Shown: positions 8,055 through 15,297 of the stretch, in pieces
Position numbering within the stretch: the stretch's first letter is position 1
Layout of the letters: the number at the start of each line of letters is the position of its first letter
Virus record (IMG/VR): IMGVR_UViG_3300010370_000248
Coordinates: 1-23,764 of that record
Reading direction: 5' to 3' (one strand)
Length of the DNA stretch: 23,764 bases
Source of the DNA: a virus
Made by a program: the position numbers and the translations under genes
The notes under the pieces: generated by a model
Seen by the model: only the letters and a program-made list of their open reading frames with translations
The model's database searches: none
Told to the model about the DNA's origin: nothing

Positions 8055-8284
8055 TGGATATTGATGGTCAGATTAGATTAGGTCATTTACTCCTTAATGA
8101 TAGAAAATGTAGATCGTGCGGAGAAATAAAAAATTTAATTGATGGATTTTACAGAACTAGAAAAAATAGAGGACCTGTACCATCATCATACTCTTATGAG
8201 TGTAAAGAATGTACTATTAGACGAATTATAAGTGAACGAAAAAAGAAAGATTCTTTTATAGATTGGTCTTATCCAGATTGGTAG
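8054..8284 (+). CDS. Small zinc-ribbon protein, endonuclease VII-like N-terminal motif
   Basis: The ATG at 8054 shares one base with the terminase stop and gives 76 residues. A GTG at 8036 in the same frame would add six residues but lies inside gene 17, so the ATG is preferred. Two CxxC pairs are visible: KCRSCG, followed by FYRTRKNRG, and then YECKECTI. This spacing resembles the zinc-binding start of endonuclease VII/HNH-type phage proteins, but the catalytic half is absent and the protein ends in SYPDW. It could be a stand-alone zinc-binding DNA or protein adaptor, or a trimmed nuclease. Translational coupling to terminase is likely. Confidence 0.7.
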   Translation: MDIDGQIRLGHLLLNDRKCRSCGEIKNLIDGFYRTRKNRGPVPSSYSYECKECTIRRIISERKKKDSFIDWSYPDW

Positions 8285-8322
8285 TGTTCATACACCATTT
8301 CCCCGTCCAAAAAGTAGTTTTT

Positions 8323-8330
8323 CATAAATA
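8323..8330 (+). promoter_or_regulatory. Candidate late promoter of the tail sheath gene (CATAAATA)
   Basis: CATAAATA has one mismatch to TATAAATA and sits in the 81-base gap before the sheath gene, 35 bases upstream of its ATG. The gap also holds an AGGAG ribosome site at 8355-8359 and no other recognisable signal. gp55-dependent use is inferred. Confidence 0.6.
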
Positions 8331-8365
8331 TTTTTTAGATAAACTGAGTATCACAGGAGAAAAAC

Positions 8366-10564
8366 ATGGCGACTCCTCAATTATCTCCAGGCGTTCTCGT
8401 CAGAGAGGTTGATTTAACTGTAGGGAGAGCTGATAATGTTTTAGATAACATTGGAGCAATTGCGGGTCCTTTTGCACTTGGTCCAGTTGAAGAACCAATT
8501 GACATCACCACAGAGCAAGAACTAATCAACGTTTTTGGAAAACCACTTTCAACAGATGCTCAATATGAGTATTGGATGAGTGCATCATCATTCCTTTCAT
8601 ATGGTGGCATTCTAAAAGTTGCTAGAGCTGATGGTTCAACACTTGTAAATGCAAATGCTATCAGAAATTCTTCTGGAGTATCAACTGCAGGAGAACCAAC
8701 ACTAAAAATTAAGAACTTCGATGACTACGAAGCAAATCATTCCGATGATGTTGCTAACTACATTTTTGCTGCAAAAACACCAGGAACTTGGTCAAACAAT
8801 CTTAAAGTTTGTGTAATTGACGATCAAGCAGACCAGATTCTCTACGTTGGTGCTGGTGTTACTGCATCAACCACGGTTGGAATGGCATTAACCACAACTC
8901 TAACTAATGTAGTATCTGCTGGAGTTGGAACTACTTCACTTTTCAATGGATACCTGAAGGGTATCGTTACTGGAATTGGTGCTAGCACACTAAATGTAAA
9001 AGTCACTTCAGTCGTTTCCACTGCTGGAGTTGAAACTGAAGTAGATTACGCAGAAAAATCCCAACTCAATTCATTTAAAGCTGCAACTGCTGGTGGAAAC
9101 TTAACAGTTAGTGTTATTAATAGTAGTGGAGTTGGTGTTGGAACTTCAACAATCAATACTGGAACAAATCCAATATTAGATTGGTATGATCAACAAACCT
9201 TATCACTTTCAAACACAGCAATCTACTGGAAATCTATTGCTCCCAAACCAGGAACATCACAATATGCAGTAGATAGAAATGGTAAAAATGATGAGATTCA
9301 CGTAGTAGTTGTTGATGATACTGGATCTGTCACTGGAATCCAAGGCAATATCTTAGAGAAGCACGTTGGTCTATCTAAAGCCAGTGATTCTATTTCTGCA
9401 GTAAATTCTCCACAAAGAATTTGGTGGAAAAATTATCTTGCATTGTATTCAAACTATGTTTATGTTGGAGATAATCCTTCGGATGAACTGAATGCTAATG
9501 AATTAGTATCAGCAACTGGATTCTCAACATCATTCACTCAATACACAAACACTGAAGGTCTTTGGAATCAACCAGCACAAGATAGAACTTACAGTGCTCT
9601 CGGAAACGTAACTTACAATTTAACTGGTGGTGTTGATTATTCTGCTTCTGGTGGAATGACAGCAACTCTAGGCAATCTAATGACAGCATATAATCTTTTC
9701 TCCAACAGAGACGAGATTGCTGTTGACTACTTAATCATGGGACCTGGACTTGGTAACAAGTTCGAGTCTCAAGCAAAAGCAAATAACCTCATCTCTATTG
9801 CGGATCAAAGAAAAGACTGTGTTGCAGTAATTTCTCCACATAGAGCAGACGTTGTTGATATTACAAATACGGACACTCAAACTGATAATATTTTAGAATT
9901 CTTTAGTCCTCTTTCTTCTTCATCTTATGCAGTATTTGATAGTGGATATAAGTACACTTACGATAGATTTAATGATAAGTTCCGTTATATCCCATGTAAC
10001 GCAGACGTTGCTGGTCTGATGGTAAGAACTTCGATCTTTGCATTCCCATGGTTCTCACCTGCAGGACAGCAAAGAGGAATTCTAAACAACGCAATCAAAC
10101 TTGCATACAATCCAAGTAAGGCACAAAGAGATCAACTCTATCCAAAGAGAATTAACGCAATCGTCAATCAACCTGGTGTTGGCATTCTTCTCTTTGGTGA
10201 TAAGACTGCTCTCGGATATGCATCTGCTTTTGATAGAATCAACGTTCGTCGTCTATTCTTAACTATTGAGCAAGCATTAGAAAGATCTGCCCAGGCTCAA
10301 CTATTCGAACTAAATGATCAGATCACCAGAGCAAACTTTGTTAATATTGTTGAACCATATCTGCGTGATGTTCAGGCAAAACGAGGACTTTATGGATTCC
10401 TGGTTGTTTGTGATGAAACAAACAACACTCCTGACGTAATTGATAATAATGAATTTAGAGCTGACATCTTCCTAAAACCAGCTAAATCCATCAACTACGT
10501 CACTCTTACCTTCGTTGCTACACGTACTGGTGTAAGCTTTGAAGAAGTTGTTGGTAGAGTTTGA
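8366..10564 (+). CDS. 18: Tail sheath protein
   Basis: Homologue of T4 gp18, the contractile sheath around the tail tube. It has 732 residues against about 659 in T4. The start MATPQLSPGVLVREVDLTVG is typical of myovirus sheaths and is preceded by AGGAG at 8355-8359. The C-terminal region carries the conserved sheath pattern (RINAIVNQPGVGILLFGDKTA, then INVRRLFLTIEQALERSAQ, then LRDVQAKRGLYGFLVVCDETNN). Residues about 150-255 are a Gly/Thr/Val-rich stretch with AGVGTT and GIGAST, likely a surface-exposed insertion. It directly precedes the tube gene, as in T4. Confidence 0.96.
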   Translation: MATPQLSPGVLVREVDLTVGRADNVLDNIGAIAGPFALGPVEEPIDITTEQELINVFGKPLSTDAQYEYWMSASSFLSYGGILKVARADGSTLVNANAIRNSSGVSTAGEPTLKIKNFDDYEANHSDDVANYIFAAKTPGTWSNNLKVCVIDDQADQILYVGAGVTASTTVGMALTTTLTNVVSAGVGTTSLFNGYLKGIVTGIGASTLNVKVTSVVSTAGVETEVDYAEKSQLNSFKAATAGGNLTVSVINSSGVGVGTSTINTGTNPILDWYDQQTLSLSNTAIYWKSIAPKPGTSQYAVDRNGKNDEIHVVVVDDTGSVTGIQGNILEKHVGLSKASDSISAVNSPQRIWWKNYLALYSNYVYVGDNPSDELNANELVSATGFSTSFTQYTNTEGLWNQPAQDRTYSALGNVTYNLTGGVDYSASGGMTATLGNLMTAYNLFSNRDEIAVDYLIMGPGLGNKFESQAKANNLISIADQRKDCVAVISPHRADVVDITNTDTQTDNILEFFSPLSSSSYAVFDSGYKYTYDRFNDKFRYIPCNADVAGLMVRTSIFAFPWFSPAGQQRGILNNAIKLAYNPSKAQRDQLYPKRINAIVNQPGVGILLFGDKTALGYASAFDRINVRRLFLTIEQALERSAQAQLFELNDQITRANFVNIVEPYLRDVQAKRGLYGFLVVCDETNNTPDVIDNNEFRADIFLKPAKSINYVTLTFVATRTGVSFEEVVGRV

Positions 10565-10571
10565 TTTTCAT

Positions 10572-10579
10572 TATAAATT
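10572..10579 (+). promoter_or_regulatory. Candidate late promoter of the tail tube gene (TATAAATT)
   Basis: TATAAATT matches the first seven bases of TATAAATA. It lies just after the sheath stop and is followed by a strong AAAGGAGG ribosome site at 10583-10590, nine bases before the ATG at 10600. The tube protein would thus have both its own promoter and the best Shine-Dalgarno sequence in the window. Confidence 0.45.
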
Positions 10580-10599
10580 ACTAAAGGAGGAATCTAAAA

Positions 10600-11214
10600 A
10601 TGGCACAAATTCCAACAAGAGGAATCTCACAATTTAAGTCAAAACTTGCAGGCGGAGGTGCCCGTCCTAATTTATTTGAGGTTGATGTTACATTCCCACA
10701 AGCAGTAAACCTCGGAATTCAAGGTGATGGTGATGGGCAGTTTGATTCTGAAAACTTCAGATTTCTTTGCAAGGCAGCTGCACTTCCAGGGTCAAATGTA
10801 TCTCCAATCGAAGTTCCTTTCAGAGGTCGTACTCTGAAAGTTGCTGGAGATAGAACCTTTGATGTTTGGACTGTTACTATCATCAATGATGAGAATTTCT
10901 CACATAGAAGATCATTTGAGGCTTGGATGCAAAATGTTGCTCAATATGGAGATCATTCTGGTCTAACAAACCCAAATGATTATATGGGAAATGCAGTTGT
11001 CTATCAACTTGGTAGAAGTGCATCCAATCAACAGGGAAATAATACAACTGGTGCTCCTTCAAATATTTTAGCACAATATCGTTTCATTGATATTTTTCCA
11101 ACCGCAGTTTCTGCAATTGATCTATCATATGATACGACTGATACCATTGAAGATTTTACAGTTGAGTTCCAAGTTCAATACTACTTCCCCGAAGCACCAG
11201 GATCTGGAGCATAA
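10600..11214 (+). CDS. 19: Tail tube protein
   Basis: Homologue of T4 gp19, which stacks in hexamer rings to form the inner tail tube. It has 204 residues against 163 in T4. The pattern LFEVDVTFP, then FLCKAAALPGSNVSPIEVPFRGRTLKVAGDR, then WTVTIINDENFSHRRSFEAWM is characteristic. The C-terminus is a beta-rich DTIEDFTVEFQVQYY. Residues about 140-155 (SASNQQGNNTTGAPSN) form a polar loop that may account for the extra length. Placement after the sheath gene and the strong AAAGGAGG site fit a very abundant virion protein. Confidence 0.95.
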   Translation: MAQIPTRGISQFKSKLAGGGARPNLFEVDVTFPQAVNLGIQGDGDGQFDSENFRFLCKAAALPGSNVSPIEVPFRGRTLKVAGDRTFDVWTVTIINDENFSHRRSFEAWMQNVAQYGDHSGLTNPNDYMGNAVVYQLGRSASNQQGNNTTGAPSNILAQYRFIDIFPTAVSAIDLSYDTTDTIEDFTVEFQVQYYFPEAPGSGA

Positions 11215-11220
11215 TAAATA
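11213..11220 (+). promoter_or_regulatory. Candidate late promoter of the portal gene (AATAAATA)
   Basis: AATAAATA has one mismatch to TATAAATA. It shares two bases with the TAA stop of the tail tube gene (11212-11214) and lies 29 bases before the portal ATG at 11250. No Shine-Dalgarno sequence is seen before that ATG. Confidence 0.5.
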
Positions 11221-11249
11221 GGTCATATAAGTAGTCAACAACTTTAATA

Positions 11250-12923
11250 ATGGCAAAATTATTTGGATTCTCTATTGAGGATAACGAGCCAAAATCACCA
11301 ACTACGGTCAGTCCCGTCCCACCTAACAATGATGACGGGTCTGACCATTATTTAACGTCTGGTTTTTTTGGATCTTATGTAGATATTGAAGGTGTTTACA
11401 GAACTGAGTTTGATTTAATTAAAAGATATAGAGAAATGGCGCTTCACCCGGAGTGTGATAGTGCTATCGAAGACATCGTAAATGAAGCTATTGTATCAGA
11501 TTCAAATGATAGTCCCATAGAAATTGAACTATCAAATTTGAATGCAAGTGATGGTATTAAAAGAAAAATTAGAGAAGAATTTAAGTATATTTTAGAACTC
11601 TTAGACTTTGATAGAAAGTCTCATGAAATTTACAGAAATTGGTATATTGATGGCAGATTGTTTTATCACAAAGTTATTGATCTCAAAAAGCCAGAGCAAG
11701 GAATTCAAGAGTTACGATATATCGATTCCTTAAAAATAAGATATGTAAGGCAGCAAAAGAAAAATAAAAAAGATCAATATCGACTGGGAAATATTAATAA
11801 TGAAAATCCCATGGAATATGAATTCCCTGAGATTGAAGAATATTTCATTTATAATCCAAAAATGACATATCCAACCGGAAATCCTTCTTCTATGGGAGGA
11901 TCTCAGGGAGTTAAAATTGCAAGAGATTCTATTACGTATTGCACATCAGGATTAGTAGATAGAAACAAAGGATCAACACTTTCATATCTACACAAAGCAA
12001 TTAAGTCTCTCAATCAATTAAGAATGATTGAAGACTCTCTAGTTATCTATAGATTATCTCGTGCTCCAGAACGTAGAATTTTCTATATCGATGTTGGAAA
12101 TCTGCCAAAAGTTAAAGCAGAACAATATCTTCGTGATGTTATGATGCGATATCGTAATAAACTTGTTTACGATGCAAGCACTGGCGAGATTCGTGATGAT
12201 AAAAAATACATGAGTATGCTTGAAGATTTCTGGTTGCCTCGGCGTGAAGGCGGTAGAGGAACTGAAATCTCCACCCTTCCTGGTGGTCAAAATCTTGGAG
12301 AAATTACAGATATTAAGTATTTCCAAGAAAAACTATATCGTTCATTAAATGTTCCATCATCAAGAATTGGAGGTGAAGGTGGTTTTAATCTAGGAAGATC
12401 TTCTGAGATTTTGAGAGATGAAGTTAAATTCAGCAAATTTGTTGGACGTTTAAGAAAAAGATTTTCTTACATGTTCAATGACATGTTAAGAACGCAACTT
12501 ATTTTAAAAAACATTATTACCCCAGAAGATTGGGAAGTCATGGAAGAACATATTCAATATGACTTCTTATATGATAATCATTTTGCAGAACTAAAAGAAG
12601 CAGAACTGTTGAATGAGAGACTTAATATGGTTCAAGCAGCAGAACCTTATGTTGGAAAATATTTTTCTCAAGATTACTTGAGAAGAAAAGTTCTTAGACA
12701 AACCGATCAAGAAATTCTTGAGCAGGATTTATTGATTAAAAAGGAAATTAAAGATGGAATAATTCCAGATCCATCACAAATGCAAATAGATCCCGCAACT
12801 GGACAACCAATTTCTGGAGAAGAATTGCAAACAGATCTTGGAAAACCAGTAATGGAACCTGAAATTAATGCAAGTTCTGTAGAATCTCCAGAAATAAAAA
12901 TACCAAAGGGTGGAGAAATCTAA
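11250..12923 (+). CDS. 20: Portal vertex protein
   Basis: Homologue of T4 gp20, the dodecameric head portal that nucleates prohead assembly and docks terminase and tail. It has 557 residues against 524 in T4. Recognisable stretches include YREMALHPECDSAIEDIVNEAI, the wing/stem part with YRLSRAPERRIFYIDVGNLPK, and LPGGQNLGEITDIKYFQEKLYRSLNVPSSRI. The C-terminal 60 residues are polar and Pro/Glu-rich. Gene 20 is widely used as a cyanomyovirus diversity marker. It sits upstream of the prohead core genes, as in T4. There is no obvious ribosome site before the ATG. Confidence 0.96.
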   Translation: MAKLFGFSIEDNEPKSPTTVSPVPPNNDDGSDHYLTSGFFGSYVDIEGVYRTEFDLIKRYREMALHPECDSAIEDIVNEAIVSDSNDSPIEIELSNLNASDGIKRKIREEFKYILELLDFDRKSHEIYRNWYIDGRLFYHKVIDLKKPEQGIQELRYIDSLKIRYVRQQKKNKKDQYRLGNINNENPMEYEFPEIEEYFIYNPKMTYPTGNPSSMGGSQGVKIARDSITYCTSGLVDRNKGSTLSYLHKAIKSLNQLRMIEDSLVIYRLSRAPERRIFYIDVGNLPKVKAEQYLRDVMMRYRNKLVYDASTGEIRDDKKYMSMLEDFWLPRREGGRGTEISTLPGGQNLGEITDIKYFQEKLYRSLNVPSSRIGGEGGFNLGRSSEILRDEVKFSKFVGRLRKRFSYMFNDMLRTQLILKNIITPEDWEVMEEHIQYDFLYDNHFAELKEAELLNERLNMVQAAEPYVGKYFSQDYLRRKVLRQTDQEILEQDLLIKKEIKDGIIPDPSQMQIDPATGQPISGEELQTDLGKPVMEPEINASSVESPEIKIPKGGEI

Positions 12924-12929
12924 TAAATA
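12922..12929 (+). promoter_or_regulatory. Candidate late promoter before the prohead core gene (AATAAATA)
   Basis: AATAAATA overlaps the TAA stop of the portal gene (12921-12923) in a TAATAAATA arrangement that also occurs at the end of the tail tube gene. It lies 24 bases before the ATG at 12954. Promoter function is inferred from the motif and its repetition. Confidence 0.5.
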
Positions 12930-12953
12930 TAGTGGTTTAGAGAATTAAAAACA

Positions 12954-13160
12954 ATGGATGAATTAATGGACATGATTACATCTGATGAGAGTCCATCTCA
13001 AATTACAGATAAAATCAAAGATCTTCTTTTTGCAAAATCTGCAGAAAGAGTTGATACATTCAAATCATATGCAGCAAACTCACTCTTTGGTGAAGGTGGA
13101 GTTGAAGAAAATGAAATTGTAGATGAAATTGGTGATTATGAGGAAGAGGACGAAGAATAA
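12954..13160 (+). CDS. 67: Prohead core protein, gp67-like
   Basis: A 68-residue protein in the slot of T4 gene 67, between portal and prohead protease. The first 45 residues are amphipathic (MDELMDMITSDESPSQITDK, then KDLLFAKSAERVDTFKSYAA). The tail is strongly acidic, ending GDYEEEDEE. T4 gp67 (80 residues) is likewise a small acidic scaffold protein cleaved during head maturation. Assignment rests on position, size and acidic tail more than on residue identity. It has its own late-promoter-like sequence upstream. Confidence 0.8.
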   Translation: MDELMDMITSDESPSQITDKIKDLLFAKSAERVDTFKSYAANSLFGEGGVEENEIVDEIGDYEEEDEE

Positions 13161-13167
13161 TACATTT

Positions 13168-13175
13168 ACTAAATA
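13168..13175 (+). promoter_or_regulatory. Candidate late promoter before the 88-residue gene (ACTAAATA)
   Basis: ACTAAATA has two mismatches to TATAAATA but keeps the TAAATA core. It lies 24 bases before the ATG at 13200. A 12-base perfect AT palindrome, TATTATATAATA at 13185-13196, sits between it and the start codon, and no Shine-Dalgarno sequence is present. Confidence 0.4.
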
Positions 13176-13199
13176 ACTAATAAGTATTATATAATAACA

Positions 13200-13466
13200 A
13201 TGCAAAGGACTAAAATAATTGAGACTGAAGTTGCAACAGCAACTGTTGCTGGATCTGCTTCCAGCATTACTGCTGCAACTTGTGTCCGTCTTCATAATAA
13301 CACTGCCGGTATTGTTACTGTTGGGGTTTCTACTTTAGTTGGTGCGGCAACTACTGTTTATTTTAGTATGCCAGCAAACACTGTTGAATTTTTGGAAAAA
13401 CTCCCAACGGACGTTATTTGGACAAACGTAGCAATCAAAGCAACTAAAGTAGGATTTACCAACTAA
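13200..13466 (+). CDS. Unknown small beta-rich protein in the prohead gene cluster
   Basis: An 88-residue protein with no recognised family. It is Thr/Ala/Val-rich with alternating hydrophobic residues. The middle part (CVRLHNNTAGIVTVGVST, then TVYFSMPANTVEFLEKLPTD) suggests a compact beta fold. It occupies the T4 gene 68 slot between 67 and 21, but it lacks the acidic/coiled-coil look of a core protein. Under control of head genes it could be a minor head, decoration or neck protein; this is inference. It starts 39 bases after gene 67 and ends four bases before the protease gene. Confidence 0.7.
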   Translation: MQRTKIIETEVATATVAGSASSITAATCVRLHNNTAGIVTVGVSTLVGAATTVYFSMPANTVEFLEKLPTDVIWTNVAIKATKVGFTN

Positions 13467-13470
13467 GAAA

Positions 13471-14121
13471 ATGAAACTTATCAGAGAAGAAATAGAACAA
13501 GTAGAATTTATCGTTGAAAACAAAAACGGTAAAAAATCACTTTATATTGAGGGAGTTTTTCTTCAGGGAAACATTAAGAACCGTAATGGTCGTATGTATC
13601 CTATGGAAACTCTTCGTCGTGAAGTTTCTCGTTATAACGAAAACCATGTTCTACAAGGAAGAGCTCTTGGAGAACTTGGACATCCAGATGGTCCTACTGT
13701 AAATCTTGATAGAGTTTCTCATAAAATTGTATCACTCAGAGAGTCTGGTTCCAACTTCATCGGTAAGGCAAAAATTCTTTCCACTCCAATGGGGAAAATT
13801 GCAGAATCACTTATTTCTGAAGGTGTAAAACTTGGAGTTTCTTCTCGTGGTATTGGTTCCCTCAAATTAACTCGTGAGGGAATCAACGTTGTTGGAGATG
13901 ATTTCATGTTAGCAACTGCTGCTGATATCGTCGCAGATCCTTCAGCACCTGATGCATTTGTTGAAGGTATTATGGAAGGAAAGGAATGGGTATGGGATGG
14001 TGGAATCCTTCGTGAAAAATATGCACAGAAAACCTACAAGACTATTAATACTCTTGTAGATCAAAAGAGATTGGAAGAAAATAAGTTGAACTTATTCAAC
14101 GATTTTCTCGCAAATCTTTAA
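13471..14121 (+). CDS. 21: Prohead core scaffold and protease
   Basis: Homologue of T4 gp21, the serine protease that digests the scaffold and trims gp23 during head maturation. It has 216 residues against 212 in T4. The herpesvirus-assemblin-like catalytic pattern is visible: H71 in ELGHPDGP, S124/S125 in LGVSSRGIGS, and acidic D152/D156 in AADIVADPSAPDA. The N-terminal KNRNGRMYPMETLRREV is typical of the family. It lies four bases after the 88-residue gene and has no strong ribosome site of its own, so translational coupling is likely. Confidence 0.95.
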   Translation: MKLIREEIEQVEFIVENKNGKKSLYIEGVFLQGNIKNRNGRMYPMETLRREVSRYNENHVLQGRALGELGHPDGPTVNLDRVSHKIVSLRESGSNFIGKAKILSTPMGKIAESLISEGVKLGVSSRGIGSLKLTREGINVVGDDFMLATAADIVADPSAPDAFVEGIMEGKEWVWDGGILREKYAQKTYKTINTLVDQKRLEENKLNLFNDFLANL

Positions 14122-14123
14122 TT

Positions 14124-14131
14124 TATAAATA
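14124..14131 (+). promoter_or_regulatory. Late promoter of the scaffold/capsid genes (perfect TATAAATA)
   Basis: An exact match to the T4 late consensus TATAAATA sits two bases after the protease stop. A second AATAAATA overlaps it at 14128-14135. It lies 39 bases before the scaffold ATG at 14171, which has a GGAGAG ribosome site at 14160-14165. This is the best late promoter in the window. The 44-base gap before gene 23 lacks a TAAATA core, so this promoter probably also drives the capsid gene. Confidence 0.7.
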
Positions 14132-14170
14132 AATATAGATTAAATTACTAAGGTTAATCGGAGAGTTCAA

Positions 14171-15253
14171 ATGTCTCGTGGAGATTTACAAGAAATGGAA
14201 GTAGGCACTAAGCAATCCAAAACCGCCGTTAATGCAAATGCTAAGGCGGCAGATGCGATGCCTAGAATGGCAGATCCAGGTACTCAACTGGGTAATGTAG
14301 AAGATCTCGGTGGTCCTACACCAGAAAACTACAAATCTGATGATGATTCAGCAAAACTGAAAACACCTGGAGCAACACTCAAGCAAGTTAGAGATGTTGT
14401 AAATAAAGGTGCTAAGTCTGCTGATGCAATGAAGAAGATGAAAGAAGATGAAGATCTTGAGGATGAAAATCTTCTCCATGAGGCAGAAGAAGAGGAAGTT
14501 GAAGAAGAGGAAGTTGAAGAAGAGGATGGAGTTGACATTGAGGAAGATGTCAATGCTCTTCTTGGTGGAGAAGAACTTTCTGAAGAATTTAGAGAGAAAG
14601 CTAAAGTAATTTTTGAAGCTGCTCTAAAGTCTAAAGTAAATGAAGTTAAAGAAGCTCTCGAAATTCAATACGAAGAAAGACTAGTAGAAGAAATCGAGGA
14701 AATTAAAGAAGCACTCAAGGAAAGAGTTGATTCTTATCTTGAGTATGTTGCCGATGAATGGTTCACCGAAAATGAACTTGCAATCGAACATGGACTTAAG
14801 ACCGAAATGACTGAGAGTTTCCTCTCAGGCATGAAGGAACTTTTTGAAGCACATTATGTATCAATCCCTGAAGATAAATATGATGTTCTTGAGAGCATGG
14901 TAGAAAAACTTGATGACATGGAGACAAAACTCAACGAGCAGATTGAGAAGAATATCCACCTTAACCAAAGACTCGCAGAGTCGGTTGCTGATGGAATCTT
15001 AGATCAAGTTTCTGAGGGCTTAGCAGTCACTCAGAAAGAGAAGCTCGCTTCACTTGCCGAAAGTGTTGAGTTTGAGAGTGAAGAAGAATATCGTGAAAAA
15101 CTGGAGATGCTGAAGGAGTCATACTTCTCAGCAGTCAAAACTCCAAAGGTAAAAACTGAGACTCTCTCTGAGCAAGTAGATGTTGCTCCCGAAAATATTT
15201 CAGGAACAATGGCTGCGTATCTGAGAACCCTTTCAGCAGTTGCCAAAAACTGA
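14171..15253 (+). CDS. 22: Prohead core scaffold protein
   Basis: Homologue of T4 gp22, the major internal scaffold of the prohead, degraded by gp21 before packaging. It has 360 residues against 269 in T4. The N-terminal part (MSRGDLQEMEVGTKQSKTAV, then GTQLGNVEDLGGPTPENY) is the cyanophage form. A Glu-rich block at about 106-127 comes from a 15-base tandem repeat. Residues about 135-330 are highly charged, helical and coiled-coil-like (YEERLVEEIEEIKEALKERV). The C-terminal SGTMAAYLRTLSAVAK is a usual ending for the family. GGAGAG at 14160-14165 supports the start. Confidence 0.94.
   Translation: MSRGDLQEMEVGTKQSKTAVNANAKAADAMPRMADPGTQLGNVEDLGGPTPENYKSDDDSAKLKTPGATLKQVRDVVNKGAKSADAMKKMKEDEDLEDENLLHEAEEEEVEEEEVEEEDGVDIEEDVNALLGGEELSEEFREKAKVIFEAALKSKVNEVKEALEIQYEERLVEEIEEIKEALKERVDSYLEYVADEWFTENELAIEHGLKTEMTESFLSGMKELFEAHYVSIPEDKYDVLESMVEKLDDMETKLNEQIEKNIHLNQRLAESVADGILDQVSEGLAVTQKEKLASLAESVEFESEEEYREKLEMLKESYFSAVKTPKVKTETLSEQVDVAPENISGTMAAYLRTLSAVAKN
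14486..14525 (+). repeat. 15-base tandem repeat in gene 22, about 2.7 copies
   Basis: The unit GAAGAAGAGGAAGTT occurs at 14486-14500 and exactly again at 14501-14515, followed by ten more bases of the unit. It encodes EEEEV repeats. Perfect short repeats in frame suggest expansion by polymerase slippage. Confidence 0.9.
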
Positions 15254-15297
15254 ATTTAATATTAATCAAACGTAAACAATCACATAGGTAAACGCAA

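Noticed and set aside
15256-15265. TTAATATTAA palindrome before the capsid gene as an operator or promoter
   Set aside because: Ten-base AT palindromes are expected by chance here, and it lacks the TAAATA core; the capsid gene is better explained by transcription from 14124.
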